Positions 1 to 9,681 of a stretch of DNA of 20,683 nucleotides are shown piece after piece. The DNA comes from Stentor roeselii (Eukaryota > Ciliophora > Heterotrichea > Heterotrichida > Stentoridae), in assembly GCA_006503475.1 (NCBI GenBank), contig RSEH01000422.1:1-20683 (forward strand). Direction: 5' to 3'. Below the pieces are notes generated by a model. The model saw nothing but the letters and a program-made list of their open reading frames with translations, ran no database searches and was not told the origin of the DNA. How positions within the stretch are numbered: position 1 is the stretch's first letter; each line of letters opens with the position of its first letter. The translations under genes were made by a program, and so were the position numbers.

Positions 1-418
1 GCAAGATTGTGTAACTTTTCAGTGGAGGTCAGAAGAGGAAAAGTCACGGAAACCACCCGAAGATATGTTGTGAAATAGAGAATTCCTACGAGAATCGCCA
101 TTCCGTAGTACCAAAGCATCAGGGATGTTATAAGTCCTGTGTTACAAGTGATCATTCCTGGAATTATCGCGATTAGGAACTGCTTTCTGAGAACTCTCCA
201 AATTGGGAAGAAAATGTTGGGGGTTTTAGACTTTTTCTCGTTTTTCCATTCATTTTTAGCTTGTTTTAAGTCGGCTTCAAAGTCAAGTCGTTCTGGCAGA
301 TCGAAGATGTTTTCTTCTGTTGGACTGAACTTTCGATAAAATTAGTTAAAGGGAATATCCAGGTAAAAAACAGATCTTTGATGAGGTTTGAACTGTCGTA
401 GGGGAATGGAGCTTTACC
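1..418 (-). pseudogene. ABCC (MRP)-type ABC transporter, 5' end, partial, apparently frameshifted
   Basis: Reading the minus strand gives an N-terminus typical of full-length ABCC exporters. A stretch containing DLFFTWIFPLTNF (roughly 400-340) matches the family's Trp/Pro-Leu start of the first transmembrane domain. It is followed, in a different frame, by FSPTEENIFDLPERLDFE (about 333-280), by a KNEW segment, and by hydrophobic helices down to base 1. Spacing between the Pro-Leu and Asp-Leu-Pro motifs matches the family only if one base is added near the A run at 338-341. The likely ATG at 418-420 is also one base out of frame with what follows. No 15- or 16-base GT..AG intron repairs either break. 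The last visible part (STEKLHNLA) resembles the second rather than the first membrane domain of ABCC proteins, hinting at an internal deletion, but the two domains are paralogous, so this is weak. ABCC proteins export organic anions and conjugates. The rest lies outside the window. It is either a decaying gene or a gene with two assembly errors. Confidence 0.6.
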
Positions 419-598
419 ATTTTGAGTTCCTGAGATTTATGAAACAATTGATTAACAGAATTTCATTGCTGGGTTAATTGTGAGGATAAAAATTTAGTTG
501 TTGGAGAGTTTAATTGCTAGGGTTTTGGATTCAGAAGTATTCTAATGAGAAATATTTTTGCATTTCATTAAAAAGGTAAAAATAAATCATTAGCTTTT

Positions 599-633
599 AA
601 GTATTAATAATCCTAAACTTAAGTATTAATAAT
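599..633. repeat. 13-base direct repeat just 3' of the LNR gene
   Basis: The 13-mer AAGTATTAATAAT occurs at 599-611 and again at 621-633, 22 bases apart, immediately downstream of the stop codon of the large minus-strand gene (TAG at 643-645). It would fall in that gene's 3' untranslated region or terminator region. The sequence is AT-rich, so a simple local duplication is the easiest explanation. The rest of 421-642 shows no gene. Confidence 0.5.
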
Positions 634-642
634 TTCAAATTA

Positions 643-3600
643 CTAAACTCTATTAGAATATCTTTTTTTCTTTGTTCTTGTCATATCAATTCTTGTAACG
701 TCCCAAAATACTTGGTCCATATTTTTATATTTGAGTTTTTCTTTAGTTTCAACCTGGTTAGGGTGCATAAAAGTATAAGATTTTTTACCTTCTAGCTTAT
801 TCTGATGAACTCCATCTTGAAAAGTTGGCTCTTCATTAAAATTTTCTTGAAAAGAGTCTCCTTTTTTGAGCCTGCCTTTGAATTGAGGGTAGAATTTGAT
901 GAAAATATCTAAAATTACTTGAGACATGTAATAAATCCAATAGATAAAAAAGTAGGAATTTCCGAAAACAATGAAAATAAATAAAAATATTTCAAACCCG
1001 GCATTGATTCCTTCAGATCCATAATAAAGGCCACTGTAAATAGTGACTGTAGCAGTTAATAAAGCCTCTGTTTCCATGTTATTAAGTTTTTTTGAATTGA
1101 AAGGTGTTTTTGAATAGTGAAGATAAAGTGAAAAAATCAAAATCAGGAAAACAGTCAAAGCTTGAACAATAATTTCTTGTGGAGATAAAAACACAGAAAT
1201 TAGAATAAGAAGAGTTTTCCTTAACATAATCAAGAATTCCCAATAAAATCTTCGTAGTTTGTACCCATTAAACAAATACCCAAAAATAACACGATTGTGA
1301 TCTAAATGCAGAGACTTTTTATTTTTCGACATCATGATCACCAGGAAACTAGGAAAACCTATAGTCCATAAAATAAGTCCAGGAAGTGCAATGATGAGTG
1401 AGTATCTTTGATGTAGATTATCCCAGCACTGTATGCTTGTATTCGATTTAAGGTAACTTTCCATTTGGTCAATTTTAATACAATTGAAATTCGATAGCAA
1501 GACCTTTGAGATAGTCGGGTATATCAAAATGAAAACAACAATAATTGATAAAAAAACTTCTCTTTTTAAATACTTGTAATTTTCCTTGGTAAAACTATGA
1601 AGAATCCAGTACAAATAACAAGTAAAAATGATGATAAAAGGAGCTATGGCCATCAATAAAACTTTTAAGTAATATCCTTGAGTTTTACTCTCTGAGTTCT
1701 TCTCTTCAAGATAACAGTCCAATGAAAAGATCTGCTCTGTCAACGTGGCAGCTCCTTGTTGATACCTAAAAAGCTCCAGCACATATTCAGGCCATTTGAG
1801 GTTAAACTGTGTCACAATGAACACCAATTGAAGATAATTCGTGAATATTTTTATATATACCGAATACATTTCTTTAGAAACAAAAGCTGACTTGAGTGTA
1901 GCCTTAACGATTATCACAGCAATAAAAATGCAGGAGGAAAAAAGCACGACAAGAATGACAAGATTTGCAGTTTTTTCAGGACATTTCGAGCATTTGTAAA
2001 AAGAGTTCATGGTGTACCCGATTTCACATGACTGGCACAAAACACCTTCGTATCCTGCAGAACAATTTCCAAGTTGGTCTTGAGAGGTCCCAGCTTGGCA
2101 GGCTTCAGGATATTCACAGGGATAAATGATCTCTGAATTCAAACTAGACCTCCAATACCCTTTGTTCACAGCCAATGAAGACCCTCCACCACAAGATGCT
2201 CCAACAGGACAAGACTTGCAGTTTCTCTTTGGCTCCAATAAGTATTTTCCTCCAGGGCATTCCTGACAAGAAGTGCTTTGAATCTCCTCGCCATTAGAGC
2301 AACTTCTGAAAGTTGCATTAAGGTAAATGATTTCTTCATGATCTGATTCATCGTTTCTGTCTTTTTTTAATGTGAGTTTTGATTCGAGCTTTACGATCAC
2401 CCAAGATTCTGGAGGACCGTAGAGGGTAAAATTGGTTACTGTGATTATTCCTTTCTCTGCAGTGAAACTGGTTTGCCCAGAAACTGAGTATTTGCTGTCT
2501 AATGAGTCAATTGAAATTGTTAGTGAAGAGTTACTGTCAGTTAATACTATTTGGCCGTATGTGTCTTTTAGGTAAACTAAAATTTTTTCGGAGAATTGTT
2601 GACCAGGAGCAAAATCGTTGATCATCAAAATGGCTTCTTTTAAGTTACGAGAACTTGAAAAAGATAAAGAAACTGCTTCAGAAGCTATATTGTTACCATA
2701 TGTAGCTGTATTGTTTTCTATTAGTACTTCAGAGGTGTTATAAAAAAGTTTAAAATCATTCCATTTAACTCCTCCTCCATCTTGACTGCAAGAGTTTTCA
2801 ATGATTTTTGTTTTTCCTGAAAAGTAAACCCCACATGTTTCACATTTTTTAGTGGAATAATAAACTCCACCTCCTGATTCCTCTGCAAAGTTACCATAAA
2901 CACGACTGTCTATCAAAGAAAAATTATAACTATCAACATGAATTCCTCCTCCTTGCCTATCTGATGTGTTATTTTTAAAGTTTGAGTTGATCACAATCAG
3001 TTCTCGTCCTTGATCTTCAGAAACTGCAGTCAAGGCCGAGTATGAATGAGTATTGAACTTCTCAAATAAAGAGTCCTTTATAATGCAATTTTTACTGTTC
3101 GAAATATAAACTCCCATCAATTTTAAAGAAGATCCTAAAAAATGACTATCTTGGATTACTACTGATTCGCAAGTGTCTATGTAAATCAGAGATTGAATCG
3201 ATTTTGGTGACCCTTTTGAAGGACTTAAAAATTTCGATGATTTTATTTCGATTGTTTCGCTCTGTTTCATAATTATTGATCCAGAATCAGAGTTTTTACC
3301 GAAAATTGATTGAGAAACTGATGAATTTATAAATTTTAGGATTGAAAACTGAATGTGAATGTCTGGGCCTGAGTTGTATTCGAAGGAACAACTTGTAACA
3401 ATTAGAATTGAACTGATTGAGAAAATGTTTCCAAGAGGGCTTGTTGAATTTTTAAAGAATGAGTTGAAAAGGCTTGCTTTAGAAAATGAGTCTAAGTATA
3501 AGATCGCCACTTTCTGGTTAGAAGTCATGTTTACGAAGGTGGAACTGTTAATTGTGATATTTGACATAAAAGAGTATATTCCTGAGTAGTAATAGTCTTT

Positions 3601-6600
3601 TACTTCATTTGATGACACAAAAACATTAAGGAGGTCCAGATTTGCTCTTGAGACTTCCATAAGAGTATTGGATAGAATAAAGTTGTTGCTTATTTTTGTA
3701 TTTGAAAATAAACTAGTTGAATGCAGAGATGAGCCTAACGAAATCAAGGAAGAGTAATAAGCCTTACTGTCAATTATTGAAGAGTCATAAATTTTTGCAG
3801 AAGAATTTTCATTTAAATAGATAACTGTTTCGTTTATTTCTTTAAAAGTGCAGTTTCTGCAGGTGAAAAGAGATGAAAAAGTAATGGAAACAGCTTTTGA
3901 ATAACATTTATGAATCAAAATATTTTCCGCTATTATTTTGCTTAATGAAAATATTTCAATTCCTTTTTGAGATTCTTTAATCACCAAGTTACTGACATTC
4001 AAGTCAATTTGTGAAGTATAAATAGATGCAATTCCTTCTGTAATATTGTAGATTGTAACATTATTTATTGAAACAAATGTGGAATCCACAAGAGATTCAA
4101 ATCTTAGAACTGAGTCTTTTGACCTAGAATTTGAAATGAAAGCATTTTCTATTTTGAGAGAAGGCAGATTGGATGAAAAATAAGCCATGATAATATTTAT
4201 TCCAAAATTTTCATCCAGTCGAATATCTCTGTAAAGAAATGTTCCCTTGAAATGATGATCTGAAATAACTCCACCCTTTTCACTATGACATTCTGTGATT
4301 ATGATACTGGTCATTCCACATGAAGGTTTTTCAAAATTATTCATGCTTGTGATATAAACTGCTGATCCATCGTTTGCTTTGCAGTTTTTAAAGATCAGGT
4401 CATTAAAGGTAACTAAATTTCTACCTATTGTTGACAAACTGTCCACGAAAACTCCACCTTTTCCAAATTCAGTCAAACAAGCGAAAAGGGTACCATTTTG
4501 TATTTTAATGATAGAACCGTATTGATATGATAATAAATGAATGCATCCGCCATTGCTAGACTCAGTTGTAAGATTTTCAAATAAAAAATTCTCTAAATTG
4601 AAGTTTTTTACACTTGAAACCATGATAGGACTTGAGAAGTTTGAAAGGACTTTTTCGATTTCAATGTCGGCTAGACTCACATTTTCGCATTGCTCGAATT
4701 TTAAAATTGAATACACGAAGTTACTAAGACGATTAATTCTTAGAGTTTTAACTGTTATTTGGATTGAATCAGTGATATCAAGGCCTAATGCAGTTGTGCT
4801 AGTTGACTGGAGATCTGACAAATGAATGTCTTGAAGTTCGATCAAGTTTATGGAATATAAAACCATTCCAGCTGATGAAGACTTAGAAAAACACGCAGAT
4901 TTAGCAATTTTTTGTCCAGTTATAAATAATTTATTGATTCTTGATATTGTAACCAGAATCTTGCACTTTAAGTCAGGGATTTCTTTTTCATCATAAATAT
5001 TGCTGATATATTCTCCGTTGTTAGTAAATTTTTGAATTATGTTCTTTACACTAGAAACTTCAGAGTCCTGAACTCCAGAAATACTAAAATTTTCAAATAA
5101 ACAGTTTGGGTAATTATCAACAAACAAAACTGAACCACCTGTGCAGCAGCTTTCAACTTTAACATTATTTATAATCAAATATCTGGCATGAAAGTAAACT
5201 TTTTTTAATATATTGTGCAAGTAAATTTCCTTAAATTCTCCTTCTTGATCTGCTTTGCTTACCATCCCTGAATGGCTTATATAAAAATACCCTGATTCTC
5301 CAACAACTGAGTTAGTGATGTTAAGATTTGAAACTTGGATGTTATGAAGAATGTTTCGCATCAAATACAGAACCATTCCTCTTGAGCAGTACAAAGAGTC
5401 AATTGAAAGATTTTGCATCACGAAATGCCTTGCAGCGAAGGCTTGACTTACAGAATTTTTTTCTTGTATGTTTAAGTATTCAAGTGATTTTACGTCAATA
5501 TAAATAAGATAATTGAGATAGTTGTTGAAAAAAGTGCAGTCTAAGACCATGACAGTTCCCACTTGATTAAAACTGTAAATCAAATAACCTTCATGAGAAG
5601 CTTTAACGTTATTTAGCAAAATATTATAAGAAAATTCAACGTTCTTTATAGAGATAGAACCGAAATTTTCAGCAATGATGAAACTTCCAGTTGAACTGAA
5701 GGAAGTATGCTCGTACCCTGCACCTAAATGACTAACTTTTCCGGAGATATAAGTAAAACTTGTTGTTGTGCAATTGTCTTGGCAGGTTAGTATCAGAACA
5801 CTTCCAGAAGAATGCGCCTGCATCTTATAGAAACTGACTTTAAGTAGATTGAGGATACCAGAAGACTTAATTAAACTTTTGTATTGAGACCTGAAATTGT
5901 AAAATTCTGTATTATTGATCGTGACATTTGTGGTAAATACAAACAAATTAACTGTCTTGTATAAGTTACAGTTTGTTGAAAACTGTTCAAACACAGTATT
6001 GTTTATTATTTGACCTCGGTCATTCACAATCTCAGAAGACCGGATCGTGTAAAAAGGGCAGTACTTACAAAACTCTGTCTCACAATCATTTTTCAACATT
6101 TTCTCTCCAATGAATCTGATATTTTGAATGAAAACCTTCTGAGCAAATGGTGTGATTCTGACATGACTCTTAAAGGTAACATTCGCCATCTTCCCATCTG
6201 AAACATTTCCAATTATCCAAAGTTCATAAAAGGTTTGATGCCCAGATATATTCAAAGGGTCGTACTTGTCGTTAACAAGTGCAGAGGTTGAATCATCAAC
6301 ATCTAAATCGTTTTTTTCGCTTAGGATTAAAATTTTTGTGAAACTTGCGAAAATATTGACAAAGGCTTTGTATAAAGAGTTGAATGGAGAACCTTCTTCA
6401 CCTTTTCCTGCATGTGAAGTGTCTGAGTCAACATAAAATATTTTGTAATTGTGATGTGAGTAAATATTTGGAGCAGGCAAGCACCAGTGCTGAATTTCGA
6501 ATAAATCTGAAAGTTTTCTCACGTCTGTTAACCCTGTGGGACATTCTTTTAAACCGTCATGGCATGAGGATAGAAGCATAAATGTTTTACAAATCAAACA

Positions 6601-7755
6601 AACGTCGAATGATGATCTTGAGCATGAAGCGAATTTCGCGTTGGTAGAGCCCATGCAGTAAAAGCACTCGGGACCTGAGCATATTTCTCCCGGACTACAA
6701 GATTTAGATAGATTAAGAAAATTTTCTTCATCCTGGCATTCACATTCTGAAGTGTTGAGAAGTTTGGACTTATCATAGTTGACAACATAATTAAGAGCAG
6801 CTTTCTTGATTAAATTTGTATCATTACAAAACTGAGCAGCAAAAAAACATTCTGAGACAAGACACTCTGCGACACAACTTCTAGAAGTATTCCCAACAAA
6901 ACCTCCAGTGTTCTGGTCATACTTAAAATCGCATCCAGGAGCACATCCGCAGTCTCCATAGTCATAATTGCATTCAGAGTTATTACATTCATCTTGACAA
7001 ATCCCATCTCCAAGCTCTTCATAAAAGCATCCTTTGGCGCAGTACCCACAAGAATAATACTTAAAAAAGCACTCAGGGATAGCACAAGAGTCAATAATTT
7101 GATCATCAGAGTCGATTAAACAAGACTTTTCTCTCATTTGAAAATCGCTACACCCATCGATGCAGACACAATCGCCATCATCATAATTGCAGTGCTGATT
7201 AAAGCAAAGAGCATCACATTTTCCGTCATTTCTCATGTTTTCAAAGCACCCAGCGCTGCATTCAATGCACGGGTTGCTTGGGTAGTCTTTGCAGTGACCT
7301 TCAAGACATTCATCTTTGCATTCTCCGGAGAACAGATCGGTTTTAAAGCATTCTTCACTGCACCACCCGCAGGCATCGTTGTCGAACATGCAAAAAGGAG
7401 TCGAGCACTGAGCGTCACAGAGAGAATTTGTCAGCATTTCTTCAGTGCACCCTGACGAGCAGAACCCGCAGTCGCCTAAGTCCCACCCGCATTGATAAGT
7501 GTTGCATGATGAGTCGCATGTGCCATCTCCGAGTTTTTCAAGCTCGCAGAAACACTCTTCAAAGCAGTCTGAGAAGGAAAAGGTCTCTTGAATTGAATCA
7601 CCTATCTTGAGCGAATCGAAATTGCAGGATCGACTCATGCACTCTTCATCGCAATTATTGTCACCTACAAGAGAGGGTTTGCAGAAACTGGATGAACAGT
7701 TGAATATATCGATGCTATTGACTTCAAGCAATGGTGCTATCAGAAGAATCAACAT
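643..7755 (-). CDS. Giant surface protein: LNR (Notch-type) repeats, right-handed beta-helix, cysteine-rich stalk, C-terminal multi-pass membrane domain
   Basis: The 2370-residue frame is open throughout. The ATG at 7755 is directly preceded by an in-frame TAA, so the start is well bounded, and a short hydrophobic signal peptide follows. Residues about 20-310 carry roughly eight LIN-12/Notch-like modules, several ending in the calcium-binding type signature (CNYDDGDC near 189-196, CNYDYGDC near 262-269); others are degenerate. Residues about 438-480 (FYVDSD, then a Gly-rich SPFNSLYKAF) look like the entry of a pectate-lyase-like beta-helix, followed by more than 1200 residues of Asn/Ser/Ile-rich beta-helix coils with many N-glycosylation sequons. 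Residues about 1818-1930 form a cysteine-rich segment (CQECPGGKY, GYEGVLCQSC). Eight to nine hydrophobic helices follow at about 1931-2285, then an 85-residue basic cytoplasmic tail. This predicts a huge ectodomain on a receptor- or channel-like membrane base. Ligand, activity and family of the membrane part are not recognised. It lies upstream of, and in the same orientation as, the ABCC fragment. Confidence 0.93.
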   Translation of the reverse strand: MLILLIAPLLEVNSIDIFNCSSSFCKPSLVGDNNCDEECMSRSCNFDSLKIGDSIQETFSFSDCFEECFCELEKLGDGTCDSSCNTYQCGWDLGDCGFCSSGCTEEMLTNSLCDAQCSTPFCMFDNDACGWCSEECFKTDLFSGECKDECLEGHCKDYPSNPCIECSAGCFENMRNDGKCDALCFNQHCNYDDGDCVCIDGCSDFQMREKSCLIDSDDQIIDSCAIPECFFKYYSCGYCAKGCFYEELGDGICQDECNNSECNYDYGDCGCAPGCDFKYDQNTGGFVGNTSRSCVAECLVSECFFAAQFCNDTNLIKKAALNYVVNYDKSKLLNTSECECQDEENFLNLSKSCSPGEICSGPECFYCMGSTNAKFASCSRSSFDVCLICKTFMLLSSCHDGLKECPTGLTDVRKLSDLFEIQHWCLPAPNIYSHHNYKIFYVDSDTSHAGKGEEGSPFNSLYKAFVNIFASFTKILILSEKNDLDVDDSTSALVNDKYDPLNISGHQTFYELWIIGNVSDGKMANVTFKSHVRITPFAQKVFIQNIRFIGEKMLKNDCETEFCKYCPFYTIRSSEIVNDRGQIINNTVFEQFSTNCNLYKTVNLFVFTTNVTINNTEFYNFRSQYKSLIKSSGILNLLKVSFYKMQAHSSGSVLILTCQDNCTTTSFTYISGKVSHLGAGYEHTSFSSTGSFIIAENFGSISIKNVEFSYNILLNNVKASHEGYLIYSFNQVGTVMVLDCTFFNNYLNYLIYIDVKSLEYLNIQEKNSVSQAFAARHFVMQNLSIDSLYCSRGMVLYLMRNILHNIQVSNLNITNSVVGESGYFYISHSGMVSKADQEGEFKEIYLHNILKKVYFHARYLIINNVKVESCCTGGSVLFVDNYPNCLFENFSISGVQDSEVSSVKNIIQKFTNNGEYISNIYDEKEIPDLKCKILVTISRINKLFITGQKIAKSACFSKSSSAGMVLYSINLIELQDIHLSDLQSTSTTALGLDITDSIQITVKTLRINRLSNFVYSILKFEQCENVSLADIEIEKVLSNFSSPIMVSSVKNFNLENFLFENLTTESSNGGCIHLLSYQYGSIIKIQNGTLFACLTEFGKGGVFVDSLSTIGRNLVTFNDLIFKNCKANDGSAVYITSMNNFEKPSCGMTSIIITECHSEKGGVISDHHFKGTFLYRDIRLDENFGINIIMAYFSSNLPSLKIENAFISNSRSKDSVLRFESLVDSTFVSINNVTIYNITEGIASIYTSQIDLNVSNLVIKESQKGIEIFSLSKIIAENILIHKCYSKAVSITFSSLFTCRNCTFKEINETVIYLNENSSAKIYDSSIIDSKAYYSSLISLGSSLHSTSLFSNTKISNNFILSNTLMEVSRANLDLLNVFVSSNEVKDYYYSGIYSFMSNITINSSTFVNMTSNQKVAILYLDSFSKASLFNSFFKNSTSPLGNIFSISSILIVTSCSFEYNSGPDIHIQFSILKFINSSVSQSIFGKNSDSGSIIMKQSETIEIKSSKFLSPSKGSPKSIQSLIYIDTCESVVIQDSHFLGSSLKLMGVYISNSKNCIIKDSLFEKFNTHSYSALTAVSEDQGRELIVINSNFKNNTSDRQGGGIHVDSYNFSLIDSRVYGNFAEESGGGVYYSTKKCETCGVYFSGKTKIIENSCSQDGGGVKWNDFKLFYNTSEVLIENNTATYGNNIASEAVSLSFSSSRNLKEAILMINDFAPGQQFSEKILVYLKDTYGQIVLTDSNSSLTISIDSLDSKYSVSGQTSFTAEKGIITVTNFTLYGPPESWVIVKLESKLTLKKDRNDESDHEEIIYLNATFRSCSNGEEIQSTSCQECPGGKYLLEPKRNCKSCPVGASCGGGSSLAVNKGYWRSSLNSEIIYPCEYPEACQAGTSQDQLGNCSAGYEGVLCQSCEIGYTMNSFYKCSKCPEKTANLVILVVLFSSCIFIAVIIVKATLKSAFVSKEMYSVYIKIFTNYLQLVFIVTQFNLKWPEYVLELFRYQQGAATLTEQIFSLDCYLEEKNSESKTQGYYLKVLLMAIAPFIIIFTCYLYWILHSFTKENYKYLKREVFLSIIVVFILIYPTISKVLLSNFNCIKIDQMESYLKSNTSIQCWDNLHQRYSLIIALPGLILWTIGFPSFLVIMMSKNKKSLHLDHNRVIFGYLFNGYKLRRFYWEFLIMLRKTLLILISVFLSPQEIIVQALTVFLILIFSLYLHYSKTPFNSKKLNNMETEALLTATVTIYSGLYYGSEGINAGFEIFLFIFIVFGNSYFFIYWIYYMSQVILDIFIKFYPQFKGRLKKGDSFQENFNEEPTFQDGVHQNKLEGKKSYTFMHPNQVETKEKLKYKNMDQVFWDVTRIDMTRTKKKRYSNRV

Positions 7756-7813
7756 TTATTGAATTCATTAAGGAGGTCTACAGATTGAAGAAATTCAAGA
7801 AATAATTTAATTT

Positions 7814-8065
7814 ATGAAATTAATTAGAAAGAACTATTTTAGTGATCATGTCTCTCAGTTTCATAATTAAGATTCTTTCTTTTTTATTGGTGATAAACTA
7901 TTAATATATTTAGAATTTGAAAGACTCTCATATGAAATGAGCGTTTATAACACATTTGAACTTAAAACTTCAAAGAGCCTTTTAGCTCAATACTTAGATC
8001 AATCTAATATCAAAGATTCTTTATCAGATGACGAATTGTTTATTTACTGTCATACGGTCAAATGA
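7814..8065 (+). pseudogene. Possible gene relic, 84 codons with one internal TAA
   Basis: From an ATG at 7814 the frame gives 18 codons, an in-frame TAA at 7868-7870, then 64 further codons to TGA at 8063. The second part has a balanced, protein-like composition (for example FELKTSKSLLAQYLDQSN and DSLSDDELFIYCH) and is locally less AT-rich than its surroundings. A 14-base GT..AG stretch (7858-7871) covers the stop, but removing it shifts the frame into more stops, so an intron does not rescue it. The protein is not recognised. It may be a decayed 5' gene fragment or a chance open frame. Confidence 0.3.
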
Positions 8066-8088
8066 TATGAATTTTGATAATAATCGAG

Positions 8089-8310
8089 TTAAATTAGGCC
8101 AAATTCTCGCATTTTTTCACAAATTTTTGCGTTAAATTTGAAGTTGCACAGATCAGCAAATTGAATTTTGGAGAAACGAACAGAGTATTCCAAAAAACAA
8201 GATGATCCATAATAAATATCAAATTCACTAAAACTTGCAAATCTCCGCTATTTAGTAAAGAAATATACTCTGTTTACAATCATGAGACCATAAATATATT
8301 TGATAATTAC
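8089..8310 (-). pseudogene. Possible gene relic, 74 codons with one internal TAG
   Basis: On the minus strand, 8310 down to the TAA at 8089-8091 reads as a protein-like frame (for example EFDIYYGSSCFLEYSVRFSK and CNFKFNAKICEKMREFGLI), interrupted once by TAG at 8248-8250. A 21-base GT..AG stretch would remove that stop in frame, but it is longer than the 15-16 base introns seen elsewhere here. No start is evident and the frame is closed upstream by TAA at 8311-8313. The family is not recognised. It converges tail-to-tail with the relic at 7814-8065. Confidence 0.3.
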
Positions 8311-8859
8311 TTATAATAGTTTAGTGGTAGTAGCACTCTACTTATTGAAATAACGAGCACTTAAAGAATTTTAATCATGATAAAGACTAATTCATTTTTT
8401 TTATAGTTATTGAGTATAAATAATTATATTTAAATCCATTCATTATCTATATTTGTTTTTTCTTTGGAATTTCCATGTAACTCAATATCAGCAATTTAAT
8501 TAATTGAGTTAAAAATATACAAATTAAATATATTTCTGTATGAAAATGTAAAAAATCACTTTCCTCAACCTCTAAATTTGCCTTTTTAAGGTGCTAATAT
8601 TTAATAATTCTATTGGCATGTAAATAAAGAAAAATATTGAGAAAGTTGGAGCATTAAAACAAATTTAGTTCTATGATAATTGACTTAAATAATTGAAGGA
8701 AATTTTATTGAATATTCTGGCATGTGTTTTCATGCTAAAAAATAAAAGACTAGTCGTTAAATAACTATTTTTTTTGGAATTAAACTCATTCTTGAAATCT
8801 CTTATATTACAGATCATTCAATTTTTATATAATTAGTAAAAAGTGAAGGTTTAGTAAAT

Positions 8860-8976
8860 AATATCATGATATTTGTGGATTTACTTGGTTAACATTTAAT
8901 AAAGTCAGGTTTTCTTATATCAAGCATAATAGAATTAAAGTATATGATACATTTTATATGTAAAGATCATGATCTT
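8860..8976. repeat. Two 14-base perfect palindromes sharing the core ATCATGAT
   Basis: AATATCATGATATT (8860-8873) and AAGATCATGATCTT (8963-8976) are perfect inverted repeats about 100 bases apart with the same 8-base core, and a third copy of the core lies at 8374-8381. Palindromes of this kind can be binding sites for dimeric proteins. The DNA is AT-rich and one more core copy occurs inside the LNR coding sequence near 1333, so function is only a possibility. Confidence 0.35.
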
Positions 8977-9150
8977 AAATGCTACTAACAGCTGAATAGT
9001 GAATCTTGAAATCGATCACATAGTCTCATCTATTTATTTTGTTAAATTTGCACTCTTGACTCTTCAAAAGAGCGAAATATCATCTTTTAGAATTAATATA
9101 TTATTTAGTATTGTAAGCAACACATACATATATCTTAGATTAGATTATAA

Positions 9151-9681
9151 GCAAATAGATATAATTTTTTATATAACACATCAGGAGATGAAATAAGAAC
9201 TGATTTAACAACATCACTCTCTTGTCTTCAAGATTATTTCGGCATTTCTTTTGCAGAACTACATAAAGATCATATTTCACAAATAATTATTAACTCTTAC
9301 AAACTAAGGCAAGCATATTTAGAATTTTTAGGCTAGATTCGAATTGAATTTCTATTCTAAAACTATCTGTGTTGAGATGAGACTGTGAGAAATCAAATTG
9401 CAATTTAAAGGAAGATGGATTTCTTGGAGAGATTATATTTGCAAGTTTATATTCACCCTAATTTAAGGATACTCGTGCTTGAATCTCATATTTGATGAGT
9501 CAAGCTATTAAACCTTTCAAAGTTGGAGAGGTTCTTCTACTAATCAAGTCTAAATAATAAGCAGACTTTTATTATTTTAGTTCTAAATTTAAATGACTTG
9601 GATTCAGAGACCTCATTTGATCAAAGAATAGAATTATCTATAGTCTTAGAGCATTTTCTTAGACATTCCTGTTTAGATTGA
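9151..9681 (+). pseudogene. Probable decayed protein-coding gene, several frames
   Basis: Successive protein-like segments on the plus strand lie in different frames: 9151-9336 (61 codons, includes CLQDYFGISFAELHKDHISQ and NSYKLRQAYLEFLG), then roughly 9338-9450 (includes FKGRWISWRDYICKF, with one stop before it), 9483-9557 (includes SQAIKPFKVGEVLLLIKSK) and 9544-9681 (46 codons, includes LNDLDSETSFDQRIELSIVL). They abut or overlap end to end, as expected for one gene broken by small indels and point stops. Introns of 15 or 16 bases do not reconnect them. The composition is more balanced than the flanking gap. The protein family is not recognised, and the limits of the relic are uncertain; it may extend to about 9830. 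Confidence 0.4.

Noticed and set aside
313-330. A 17-base or 14-base GT..AG stretch that would restore the ABCC frame by splicing.
   Set aside because: It would remove residues that match the family's spacing, and its length differs from the 15-16 base introns; a one-base slip explains the data better.
4541-4825. Plus-strand open frames opposite the LNR gene (also 7138-7455 and 6010-6201).
   Set aside because: They are antisense shadows of a strongly coding frame, with no domain content of their own.
8999-9196. A 65-codon plus-strand open frame beginning with ATG.
   Set aside because: Its composition is that of the AT-rich gap (Ile/Tyr/Phe/Leu-heavy) and it overlaps, in another frame, the better-looking relic that starts at 9151.
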